Shown here: piece by piece, positions 33,898-43,669 of the stretch
Numbering within the stretch: the first letter of the stretch is position 1
Layout of the letters: the number at the start of each line of letters is the position of its first letter
NCBI GenBank assembly: GCA_949361645.1
Contig: OX442430.1
Coordinates: 8,009,542 to 8,073,541 of the forward strand
From: Spongilla lacustris
Lineage: Eukaryota; Porifera; Demospongiae; Spongillida; Spongillidae
Length of the DNA stretch: 64,000 nt
Direction of reading: 5' to 3'
The notes under the pieces: generated by a model
Told to the model about the DNA's origin: nothing
Seen by the model: the letters and a program-made list of their open reading frames with translations, nothing else
The model's database searches: none
Translations under genes and position numbers: made by a program

Positions 33898-35640
33898 ATT
33901 CATGCATGTGTGTGTGTGTGTGTGTTTACACAGGTACATATATGTTTGAATACCAGGAAGTGAGTATATTAACAAATTTTGTGTGGACCATTTTTAGAAC
34001 AAAAACCATTCATACGGAATCCTGGTGGATTATAACTTTATCACAATGAGTTCTTTTCTAGACATTTATTCATCCATCATTTCCCTCTGTAAAAATCCAT
34101 TTTTGTGCAATACATATTTTTGCTGCCATGTGTAATAACACACTGGATGGGAATTCTATACATCTTTAGGTGTCTGAAACACTTCAAATTCAAAATGTAC
34201 ATAATGTATATGGGACAGAACCCAATATAATCACCTTTGCAGTAGTTTCTCAAGGTTTAATTTAAAAAAAATATTTCTGTGAACTGCAAAGTTCTTCTAC
34301 GATTCACAAGCGCTATCCATTGTGTGGTCATAAGCCATCATATATTGAATGTTAATGTTTGTGCTTATTTCATACTATCCATAAATGGAGATGCAGCTCA
34401 GCACAAAGTGTACATGTTTGCCTATTCAGGTTGCAGTCTGCATGGTGCAAACCATGTTTCTCTAGTCACTGGGCTGAAATGCATCTCCAATAAATTATTA
34501 GCAATCCAATCAAGTGCACACTGACAGGACAGGACCCCTCTATATAAATTTGAAGGACATCTGATACTCATATCTGGAGATATGTATCATGCCCATCCAG
34601 TGCTGTCACACCAAAATGGATTTTTGCAGAGGGAAATGGTGGGGAAACATGCATTGGAAATCTGAAACGAAAATGTTGTACAGTTGTGAAGATATGAAGG
34701 TAAAACTTATAATCCACAAGGGTGACTTTTGCTGGACCCTGTTCTATTTCACAAATTAAACCAGTCATATTTGTATCATATGCATTATAAATCTGGACTG
34801 TGCATATGCACTCACTGCCCCTCCCACCTTGGTCCTCCCAATGCCCCTCCCACCTTGGTCCTCCCAATGCCCCTCCCACTTTGGTCATCCCAATGCCCCT
34901 CCCTCTCCCACCTTGGTCCTAGTACTATCAGCTTCATCAGCCACTGGAGCCCCAGCAGGGAGGTGGTGGACCTTATGGGAGTAGTCCAAAGTCTTGTTAA
35001 GACTATCCTCAGTGAGGGAGAGGTGGATTGCAAAGGCCACTGGGGTCTGGGGATGAGGGAGGGAGGGATGGCAAAAGTGTAAGGATGAGGGAGAGATGGT
35101 ATGAGGAACATAAATGGTTCCCATAGTAACAATATGTTCTCCTCCCTCCTCCCACCTTCTCCTCAAACGCTGCCAGCTCTACTGAACACTCCTTCACCAA
35201 TGAGGTGTTCCTGACCAACCACTTCAGGTTCGGTATGAGGTCTACTATGTACACGTGATGGGGCACGTGATGGGGGTCAGCTGTTATCATGTGTTGGATC
35301 AGTCTGAGGACCCAATCCAGCTGCACGTGCGACGGCTCGTTCCTCACCAATTCTGCTATGTCCTGCGTAGAAGCTAAAGTAACCGGTGGCAGATGTATCA
35401 CGTGCGAGAAGCACTTACGCTTGCCGTAGACAGTGTTATGAAATGCTGTACCTTCTTCGGGAGGTACTTCAATATGATGTTCTCCGCGGAAATCAGCTTC
35501 ATTCCGAACATGGACCTTAGATTTGCGACAATTCGGCCCTTTCCCGACCCCGGTCCCCCTGTGTGTGGCGTCACAGTTACCGCCGTACTACACATACACA
35601 TGTAACTGTAAAGTAACAGAGGGTTGCGCCTGTGTATCAC
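32768..35640 (-). CDS. Adenylate-kinase-like P-loop protein with long C-terminal extension
   Basis: The first exon (35640-about 35415) carries a Walker A loop GGPGSGKGRIV followed by the NMP-kinase pattern GMKLISAENII. The next exon (about 35385-35155) reads PSHVQLDWVLRLIQHMI and HHVYIVDLIPNLKWLVRN, matching the NMP-binding and lid-side strands of adenylate kinases, then PVAFAIHLSLTEDSL (about 35060-34905). An exon at about 33845-33655 (HEGAIQPFLSYFAASGRLV) fits the C-terminal helix of the kinase fold. Three further exons (about 33400-33345, 33165-33050 and 33000-32768) give a C-terminal part I do not recognise (MVVFSDVPDTDEG, HKLASLHPYFVVD). Activity as an NMP kinase is plausible but not proven. 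The start could also be one of the internal Met codons near 35601. Confidence 0.75.
33209..33335. repeat. G-run and ggggggccatagggctaacca repeat
   Basis: A run of about 34 Gs (with the neighbouring g-rich sequence) followed by about five copies of a 20-22-bp unit, gccatagggctaaccagggg, within an intron of the adenylate-kinase-like gene. It lies about 40 bp from a coding-strand acceptor. Confidence 0.9.
33520..33630. repeat. ~35-bp tandem repeat (gagtgggaggaggggcatag)
   Basis: Three copies of gggagtgggaggaggggcat agggga, with gggaccctag between them, in an intron of the adenylate-kinase-like gene. Confidence 0.88.
33980..34745. repeat. Diverged inverted repeat in an intron
   Basis: The left part (about 33980-34165) and the right part (about 34585-34745) are imperfect reverse complements: ggtggattataactttatc pairs with the region around 34707-34723, and tttccctctgtaaaaatccat (34080-34100) with atggatttttgcagagggaaa (34616-34637); cactggatggg recurs inverted near 34600. 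An old inverted-repeat transposable element or two facing copies of one repeat would explain it. No coding capacity was seen. Confidence 0.65.
34815..34918. repeat. 26-bp tandem repeat (cccctcccaccttggtcctc)
   Basis: About four copies of cccctcccaccttggtcctc ccaatg, immediately downstream (genomic right) of the diverged inverted repeat and on the donor side of a coding exon of the adenylate-kinase-like gene. Confidence 0.88.
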
Positions 35641-36006
35641 AACTCACCGAAAATAAAAATCACTGGTGTCGAACCGGACGAGGGAAAGCGAACATTACTG
35701 CCTACCGTTATTGGTATGTATGGAGCGTTTATGTCAAGGACAGATAGTTTGCGCACGTATTCTGGCCGCGGTCCATCCGCGGAGTAGCCTCCCTTGACAT
35801 TACCGCAACCCATACATTATTATGGAACCAAACGTTGCCAACGGATGATCACGTGACGTCTTATATAGATCGGTCCGCTCCACGTGTCTCGTTCTTTTTC
35901 GTTTTCGTGGTCGTGCACGTTGGGTTGGAGAAGAAATTGTTACAAGGTAGTTCGAAAGTTTTGGGGTAAGTGGGTCATATTTTGTTCATATTCTTTCAAG
36001 CGTAAC
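35641..36006. promoter_or_regulatory. Promoter region: adenylate-kinase-like / eL32
   Basis: 366 bp between divergent start codons. It contains cacgtgacgtc (35850-35860), combining an E-box-like CACGTG with a CRE half, and a pyrimidine-rich ctcgttctttttcgttttc at about 35888. The latter resembles a terminal oligopyrimidine start expected for a ribosomal protein mRNA. The transcription start is inferred. Confidence 0.5.
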
Positions 36007-36564
36007 ATGGCGAGACCAATTAAAGCACCGAGTAGTATAGTGAAGAAAAGGAGAGCAAGATTTGTTCGTTTCGAGTCGGACAAATTAAACAGACTAAAGG
36101 TAAGCATGGCGTGCAATAAAAGGGTGCATTGTGTTGCCGAGTAGAAACTAGGGTGTATTTATAATTCTATTTAGTGCCCATCTATCATCATATTTAGCCC
36201 AGTTGGCGTTTCCCTCGTGGTATCGACAACCGAGTGCGCAGGCGGTTCAAGGGGAACCGTCCTATGCCCACCATCGGCTATGGTAGCAACAAGAAAACAA
36301 AACACCTGACCCCCAGAGGGCTGTACCGCTTTGTGGTATCGAACGTGAAGGTAGGTGTATATATTAAGAAGGAAATGAAGAGGTTATTCTGTTGACACAT
36401 TCTAGGAACTGGAAGTTCTCATGATGTCCAACAGATCTTACTGCGCCGAAATAGCGCACAACGTGTCGGCTAAGAAGAGAAAAGCGATAGTCGAGAGGGC
36501 GCAACAGCTCGATGTCTTTGTGACGAATGCCAATGCGAGACTCCGTAGCCAAGAGAGCGAATGA
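36007..36564 (+). CDS. 60S ribosomal protein eL32 (RPL32)
   Basis: Three exons, 36007-36099, 36198-36350 and 36406-36564, giving 134 residues (family ~135). Diagnostic stretches are [28 protein letters not shown], and in the last exon [18 protein letters not shown] then ERAQQLDV. It is a component of the large ribosomal subunit. The short introns and oligopyrimidine-rich leader fit a highly expressed gene. The stop lies only 78 bp from the stop of the convergent RUNDC1 gene. Confidence 0.97.
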
Positions 36565-36642
36565 AGTGTTGGGCTCCGGTGACTGGGTGTTTTCAAAATG
36601 TTTAAAAATCTTGTCGATATCACAGAACACGATTTAAAGTAA

Positions 36643-37306
36643 TTAGTAAAATGACTCTGTACACTGGTAATAACCCATAGGTAGCTCCACGGGACTGCAT
36701 GCTGGAATGTCCTTAAGCCTCTCCAGGCACACCAGAGCCGGCCTGAACCCTAGAGGGGTAACGGAATTAGTGAACTGGCAGGTCTGTGTGTTGAGCAGTT
36801 TACTTGTGGATGCTAGGAAGGAAGACTTTGTGTACATGTCATCAGCAATACTGGGGTGGGTGGCTAAGATCCTGAACCACTCTGCAAGGTGACCTTGACT
36901 GGGGGAGTAGACGGGTGTGCATGGTCAAAGTAGGCTCTTCCCCTAACCCCCCTCTCCCCATCTCACTTGAAGCCTTCACATATTAGTGCTCTGAACTGGA
37001 TGTGAGCACGTTATGATCAAGCATCTCAACATGGCAAGCATACAGCTACAAACCTTAGTATCTGGTGATTTAATGTAACAACCTGAGAAACTCTTCTCCA
37101 CTTTGTGGACAGCAGCCAGAAGTGACTGGGAGGAGATTACTACTACTGACCACACCCTCTATGGGAGGGGCATACCTTTTTCAAAGAACACTGTTCTGGT
37201 TGCAATGAGAATGAAAGCAAAAGCATCTGTTCTGGTTTCTGGCAGAGGTCATCTCCACCCTGCAAAGGGTATTTACAATTAAACAGTAATGCGTAGATAC
37301 ATGAGG

Positions 37307-37367
<61 letters not shown>

Positions 37368-40208
37368 TCAGCCTGTAGTAATACATGATCACCTTCCATG
37401 CGCTGCACTCTTTGCCGTCATCTGCACATCCCAAGTTGCCCCACATGGGTACACAGGAAGTGGGCTGGTCTATATACTGGTTACTTAGCAACCCATGTTC
37501 CAGTAAAAGTCTGAGAGGGTCTGCTAGGTTCATTGATACGGCTTCATGAAGGTCTGTCTCTAATTGTACCACCTGTGTATTGATGATGTCATCAGTGGGC
37601 TGAGAAGGGTTAACAGAAGCACACCTCCTCATCAGTGACATCAGATTGGCTCAGTGCATTGGCGATGATCGAGACTTTGTCCACAGCCAGTTCCATACTC
37701 TGTAAGGCTGTCCTGGGGAGGAGGGGAGGGTAGTAAGTGTGGCAAAGTGCGACCAAGCTGTTGTGACCCTACTGGTAACGCAGCCTTTTCTTCTCCAAGT
37801 TGGCGTACTTAGGTAGGCAATTAACCCTGCCCCCACATTGCCTTTGGGTTTGGAATGGAAAGGTGGTGTGATGGACTGGGGAGGAGGGGAACTGGTTACC
37901 ATAACGTGAGGACTTGCATGACAGTCAGTGTCTTCTTCATCATGAGAATGCCGATCTGCTCCGGGTCGTACTGGGGAGGAGGAGGATGTGATGGTGCAAG
38001 CAGCCAATGTGACCACACCCCCAAAGTCAATGTCCCTAGCAATTATGAATGTATTCTGTTACGTAGCTGGTAAGTTAGCACTTGCATACATGGGTCACTA
38101 CAGATGAATGACTTGTAGGTTGCTATGGTATGATCAGTGACTTGTAGGTTGCTATGGTATGATCATTCAAATATATCACCAACCCTGTAATAAATCACAG
38201 GTCCCCAGACCATTCAACTACTCACAGGTTTCCAGACCACTCAACTACTCACAGGTTTCCCCCTAGACGCCTTGGTCTCCCACTCTGCCAGTACAGGGTC
38301 CATCACTGACAGCTTCCTCCTCCCAGCCTGCAGTTCGTCCAAAGTTAGTCTGTACCTAGGCATGCCTCCATCTGCTGCATCTGGTGATGCATCATCATAC
38401 GACCTGCTGCCGTAAAGGTCAGAAGGTCAAATCTGGGTGTGGTGGCTTGCGTCTTGAATGTTCCCTGTTGTTCCCACGTATTAATACACCCACCCTCCCC
38501 CTCCTCCCCTCACTTCTTCCCACTCCTCCCCTCACTTCTTCCCACTCCTCCCCCTCACTCCTACCTGACAGAAGGCTCTGGGCTTGCAGCTGCAAAGGAC
38601 ACTCTCTTCCTCTTCTTCTCTGTTCTCTCCACACTGGCTGCGGAGGATGCTTCGTGTGAAGACTCTGTGGAGAGATTATGTGTGTGAGGATGAGCATGAG
38701 GATGGTTAGGGTGAGCATGAGGATGGTTAGGGTGAGCATGAGGATGGTTAGGGTGAGCATGAGGATGGTTAGGGTGAGCATGAGGATGGTTAGGGTGAGC
38801 ATGAGGATGATGAAGATGGTTAGGGTGAGTATGAGGGTGATGAAGATGGTTAGGGTGAGCATGAGGGTGATGAAGATGGTTAGGGTGAGCATGAGGATGG
38901 TTAGGGTGAGCATGAGGGTGATGAAGATGGTTAGGGTGAGCATGAGGGTGATGAAGATGGTTAGGGTGAGCATGAGGGTGATGAAGATGGTTAGGGTGAG
39001 CATGAGGGTGATGAAGATGGTTAGGATGAGCATGAGGGTGATGAAGATGGTTAGGGTGAGCATGAGGGTGATGAAGATGGTTAGGGTGAGCATGAGGGTG
39101 ATGAAGATGGTTAGGGTGAGCATGAGGGTGATGAAGATGGTTAGGGTTAGCATGGGGCTGGTGAAAATGGCCACCTCATGTAGTATGTTTACATTTCGAT
39201 CAAACACATTACATACATACACACACACCTTGTAAAAACTGAATGTATCTTTCAAGGTCCTGAATTTGAGTCTGTAACCTAGTTACCATTTCTTCCTACA
39301 GGGAATTTGAACATGGGAGCCCAGCAGTGAGCCACGCCCCCAGCAGTAAGCCACGCCCCCACCTTGGCATCCACAACCTTATGAATGGCTTTATCTACTG
39401 ACTCCCTTAGCTCATCAGTGCTATGGGGATTTAATTAACTAGTAAAATTTATTAAAAATCTAGTTACTGTACCTCAGCTGGTCAAGATCTCCAAACTTCA
39501 GGTCAAATCGCCTACTGCAGGGTGATAGACACAGCTGCACCTCACAGTAAACAGACATGCTACACACTTACACCAGTTCTTCGATCACTATCACTTGTTT
39601 CTCTGCCAGAGAAGCGTCTAACGGACCTGCAGCTCCCTCCTATGGACGTTTGTGTGTGTGGAAATAAGTTTAATCAGCACTCCCTCCTCTCTTCAAGCCC
39701 TCTCATCCCTCCACCCTACCTGATGCGCACACTTCTCTAACTCGTGTAGCTGGGTACGCAACTTTTGTATCAGCTGTTGGTACCTGGTGTTCTGCGCCTC
39801 CGTGGAGCCCTGCACAAGAGAATAAGATTGTGTGTGCAGTAGCGCGATCACGGGCACTCATTAATGATTTGCACCAACACGCACGCATTCTCCCGCCGCA
39901 GCCGTATCATAGGAAGTCGGACACCCCTGGAAGGCGAATTCCTCCAGCTCCCTCAGAAGGACCTACAGGCGGTAAAGTGTGTGATTGAACACGTCCCATG
40001 TACTTTTTACGTACTTCCTTCTGTTCCGGTGCGGCGGAGATGATTTGTTTTAGACGGAATTGGACCTTCGCGATCAAACAGACGACAACATTCGTATTGC
40101 ACATAGACGAATCGGTATTGAAAGGCATTAGGTCAATCCAATGTGTACTCTACCTGAGCGAAGTGTGTCGCTAGGGCGATCAAAGATCCATCGCCTGTGC
40201 CATCCATG
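36643..40208 (-). CDS. RUN domain-containing protein 1 (RUNDC1)
   Basis: About 15 small exons from MDGTGDGSLIALATHFAQ (40208) to the stop at 36643. The first half is coiled coil: NTRYQQLIQKLRTQLHELEK (near 39790), AEKQVIVIEEL, and MVTRLQTQIQDLERYIQFLQ (near 39270), the last matching the RUNDC1 coiled-coil signature. A basic, Ser-rich linker (EKKRKRVSFAAASPEP, near 38610) follows. The RUN domain begins near 37700 (ALQSMELAVDKVSIIANAL) and continues HEAVSMNLADPLRLLLEHGL and CSAWKVIMYYYRLK, ending LAEWFRILATHPS and a C-terminal tail. RUN domains mediate small-GTPase and kinesin-related interactions; RUNDC1 function is poorly defined. The family name is from pattern recognition; several exon borders are approximate. 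Confidence 0.82.
37312..37365. repeat. (CA)n microsatellite
   Basis: About 50 bp pure ca on +. On the RUNDC1 coding strand it is (GT)n beginning exactly at the donor after YYYRLK, so the donor GT is the first unit of the repeat. Confidence 0.95.
38683..39155. repeat. ~21/30-bp minisatellite with ttaggg motif
   Basis: About 17 units of ggttagggtgagcatgaggat or the longer ggttagggtgagcatgaggg plus tgatgaagat. On the RUNDC1 coding strand each unit reads ctcaccctaaccatc, resembling a branch-point CTAAC with pyrimidines, and the array ends about 20 bp upstream of the acceptor of the exon starting near 38662. Confidence 0.92.
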
Positions 40209-40383
40209 TCAGCGCATCAACGAAATTTCCCAGAACAACCAATTACGCAATTCGTAATTAACTGGATAGTTATTAAAATTACAGTTGTTGGCTCTAATTG
40301 ACGCCATACTCGTGTGTGTATGTAGTACTACAACGTCTTTAATATATACGCGCACACAGCGCTGAATATCAGCACGTGAGGAG
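40209..40383. promoter_or_regulatory. Likely bidirectional promoter: RUNDC1 / MFAP1
   Basis: 175 bp between divergent start codons, with cacgtgag just upstream of the MFAP1 ATG. Confidence 0.55.
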
Positions 40384-41681
40384 ATGGCAGCTACGCTACC
40401 GAACCAGATCCGCTCCACCGCGGGAGCGGTACCCGTTCTCAACGAGAAAGGTAAGAATTTATACGGCACTGTGTGGATCAACCCGCTCGTACGTGGAAGC
40501 CACGCCACTATGAGACTCTGTCCCGCGCAGGGGAGTTTACCATGCAGAAGGTAAAGGTGACGCGTTACGTCAGCGGAAGGCGGCCGGAGTGGGCAGACGA
40601 CAGGAGCGACAGCGAGTCCAGCGGGGACGAGGAGGAAGGTTTGGCGCCACCTGGGCACGAGGGGGAGGAGGAGCCGCTGGACCAGATACAGATAGTGCAG
40701 CCTGATGAGGAGGACAGAAGGTTGAGGCGTCTGAAGGAGAGAGGTGTACTGGACCTGGATAGGTGGGTGGGGCACTGCCTGGGGGGGGGGGGGGGGGGGG
40801 GCATTGGCAATTTTAATCATGTTCCCCGGTATCCCCCCCCCCCCCCCCCCCCCCCCCAGGAGTGTCCAGCGTCAGGTTGAGGAGCCAGAGGTGATCCACG
40901 AGGCTGGAGATGAGGGTGCCCAGACCAGTGAAGAGGAGGGGGAGGAGGCACATACCCAGCGGAGGCCCCTCCTCTCTGATAGTGAAAGGTCATTAGATGT
41001 ATTTCAGGTGACAATGGCATTACCATGGTAACCGCCTGCAGTGAGGAAGAATTGGATGAGGGCACGTTGGAGCACCGCAGAGAGGCCATGAAAGAGAAGG
41101 CTCTGCTCAGGACTACAGAGAAGGTCTGTTGTCTATGCAAACTGAACCATCTCATGTGACCCCTGGGTCCCTCAAGGATGTCCTGGATGTGATAGAGGAG
41201 GAAGTTTTGAGTGAGAGTGAAGAGGTATGTACTTGAGTGGAGATGTTGGTGGTGGTGACTATATCCCTTCCCTCCCCTCCCTCCTCTCCCTCCCCTCCCT
41301 CCTTTTCCTCCGTCCCTCCTCTCCCCTCCCTCCCTCCCTTCTCTCCCTCCCTCCCTCCCTCCCTCCCCTCCCTCCTCTCCCTCCTTCTCTCCCTCCCCTC
41401 CCTTCTCTCCCTCCCTCCCCTCCTCTCCCCTCCCTCCCCTCCTCTCCCCTCCATCCTCTCCTCTCAGTCATCAGAGTACGAGGAGTACACAGATTCAGAG
41501 GATGAGACAGGCCCGAGGCTCAAGCCTGTCTTTGTACGAAAGTAAGAAATCATCTTTGGAAGTCCCCTTGTCAAAGGGGTTATGCATATGTACAATGTAC
41601 ATTAAGAAAACAAAAACCATAGTGTATGCTATAAGCAAATGACAGGCTATTGCCGAATATGGTCGTACATGCACCTAATGA

Positions 41682-41756
<75 letters not shown>

Positions 41757-42095
41757 CACATACAAACACACACACATGCACAACACACACACATGCACAC
41801 ACACATGCACAACACACACACATGCACACACACATGCACAACACACACACATGCACACACACATGCACAACACACACACATGCACACACACATGCACAAC
41901 ACACACATGAGCACCTAATGATTCTAACACTCCCCATCATAAAGATTGGAGCGTGTCACCATAAGAGAGCAGGACACCGTACAGAAGGAGGAGGAGGAGC
42001 TGAAGAAGGAACAGGAGGAACAGGGCAAGAACAGGAAGAAAGAATCCTTACGGGTGGGTGTGGCCAATGCATGGGTGGTCACCATTGTTCAAAAC

Positions 42096-42166
<71 letters not shown>

Positions 42167-43581
42167 CTGGTAGCCACAGTGGTTGCTGAGGAGCAGGTCC
42201 AGGAACAGCAAGGCTTGCTTTCCAACGACCAGGCTGTGAACACTGATGATGAGAATGAGGAAGAGGAGTACGAGGCTTGGAAGGTGAGGGAGCTCACCAG
42301 GATCAAGAGGGACAGAGAAGCCAAGGAGCTGTAAGAGGGGGTGTGGAGGGAGGGTGTGAAGGGAGGGTGTGGAGGGAGGGTGTGGAGGGAGGGTGTGGAG
42401 GGGATGTAAGAGCATCCAGGAGGCATTAATGGTCCCATTGCAGGTCAGAAGCAGAAGAACTAGAGAAGGTTCGTCAGATGACGGATGAGGAGAGGAGGGA
42501 GTACTTTAAGAACAACCCTAAGTTTGTAACTAACAAGGCTGAGAAGGGCAAGTACAAGTTCTTACAGAAGTACTACCACAGAGGGGCATTCTATCTGGTG
42601 AGGAGGTGTTTTCCCTTGTGACATCATTATTACATCACTTACAACATCACAGGATGAAGACAACAAGGTGTTCAAGAGAGACTTTGCTAATCCAACACTT
42701 GAAGACCATTTTGATAAGACTGTTCTTCCCAAAGTGATGCAGGTGTGTTGTGTGTGTGTGTGTGTGTGTGTGTGTACATCCATGTATGTATGTATGTATG
42801 TATGTATGTGTGTGTATGTATGTATGTATGTATGTATGTATGTATGTATGTATGTATGTTAGCCTCGTCCCCAGGCCCTGTTTTATTGAAGTTACGGGGG
42901 GGGGGGAAACAGGGCCTGGTAGACACTGCCAGGGTCGAAGCGCGCATGCGCTAGTTTGTCCCAGAATACCTGGGGTAACCGTAATTTCCTTTTGGAAACC
43001 ATTCCGTATACTCGTCTGATTTCGCGATGGCGTATTCTGTTGAGTTCCGAGAAGTGGTGGTTTATTCTTTATCGTGTCTTAACGAGCGAAATCAGACGAG
43101 CAGAATACGCCATCGCGAAATCAGACGAGTATACGGAATGGTTTCCAAAAGGAAATTACGGTTACCCCACAAACTAGCGCATGCGCGCTTCGACCCTGGC
43201 AGTGTCTACCAGGCCCTGTTTTTCCCCCCGTAACTTTAATAAAACAGGGCCTGGGGACGAGGCTATATGTATGTGTGTATGTATGTATGTACGTATGTAT
43301 GTATGTACGTACGTATGTATGTATGTATGTATGTACGTATTTGTGTGTACATGCCCATAAATGGGCATCACTTATGGTTACTCTTGTGTGTTGCCAAACA
43401 GGTCAAGAACTTTGGACGCTCCGGTAGGACCAAGTACACACACTTGGTGGACCAGGACACAACTGTCTTTGACAGTGCCTGGACTGAGTCCACCCCCCTC
43501 AACCTGAAGTTCCAAACCAAAGGGGGTGGAGCCAGGCAGATATTTGATAAACCATCATACAAGAAGAGAAAGATGATGTGA
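40384..43581 (+). CDS. MFAP1, spliceosomal B-complex protein (Spp381-like)
   Basis: About ten exons from [20 protein letters not shown] to the stop at 43579-43581. Exon 2 gives [17 protein letters not shown] and an acidic run ([11 protein letters not shown]). Later exons are charged (EEHT-like acidic segments; [20 protein letters not shown] followed by FVRK), then [78 protein letters not shown] and a lysine-rich end. These are hallmark MFAP1 segments. The protein acts in pre-mRNA splicing in the nucleus despite its historical microfibril name. Its introns carry a G-run/C-run hairpin, two CA microsatellites and a Tc1-type MITE. Confidence 0.94.
40763..40859 (+). repeat. 97-bp intron with G21 ... 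C25 hairpin
   Basis: This MFAP1 intron has a 21-G run (40781-40801) near the donor and a 25-C run (40833-40857) directly touching the AG acceptor. The transcript could fold into a stem of up to 21 G:C pairs across a ~31-nt loop. Confidence 0.85.
41268..41467 (+). repeat. (CCTCCCTCTCTCCCTCC)n pyrimidine array
   Basis: About 200 bp of C/T, filling an MFAP1 intron up to the ctctcctctcag acceptor of the exon encoding [11 protein letters not shown]. Confidence 0.92.
41686..41912. repeat. (CA)n and 24-bp CA-derived repeat
   Basis: About 70 bp of pure ca followed by about four to five copies of acacatgcacacacacatgc plus acaa in an MFAP1 intron. Confidence 0.93.
42097..42166 (+). repeat. (CA)n directly forming a 3' splice site
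   Basis: About 66 bp pure ca ending in cacacag, the acceptor of the MFAP1 exon that begins [10 protein letters not shown]. Confidence 0.95.
42862..43263. mobile_element. 402-bp Tc1/mariner-type MITE with TA target duplication
   Basis: Inverted arms 42862-43039 and 43101-43263 (ends gcctcgtccccaggccctgt and complement), flanked by TA at 42860-42861 and 43264-43265, the target duplication of the Tc1/mariner/IS630 superfamily. The left arm has a 12-bp insertion (near 42959) and a G-run relative to the right. Inside the left arm an ATG at 43027 opens [14 protein letters not shown], which resembles the N-terminus of IS630/Tc1 transposases; the right arm carries the mirror copy of the same first codons. 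It is inserted in a tatg microsatellite in an MFAP1 intron. Non-autonomous. Confidence 0.88.
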
Positions 43582-43669
43582 CCACGCCCACCTTCCCCAC
43601 ACTTGTGTTTTATGTTCTGTATGTGTTTAATAATGAAAACAGCCACACCCCTCATGCAGCCAGCCCACA

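Noticed and set aside
38683..39155. Interstitial telomere
   Set aside because: ttaggg occurs once per 21-30 bp unit, not as a pure hexamer array; better described as an intronic minisatellite.
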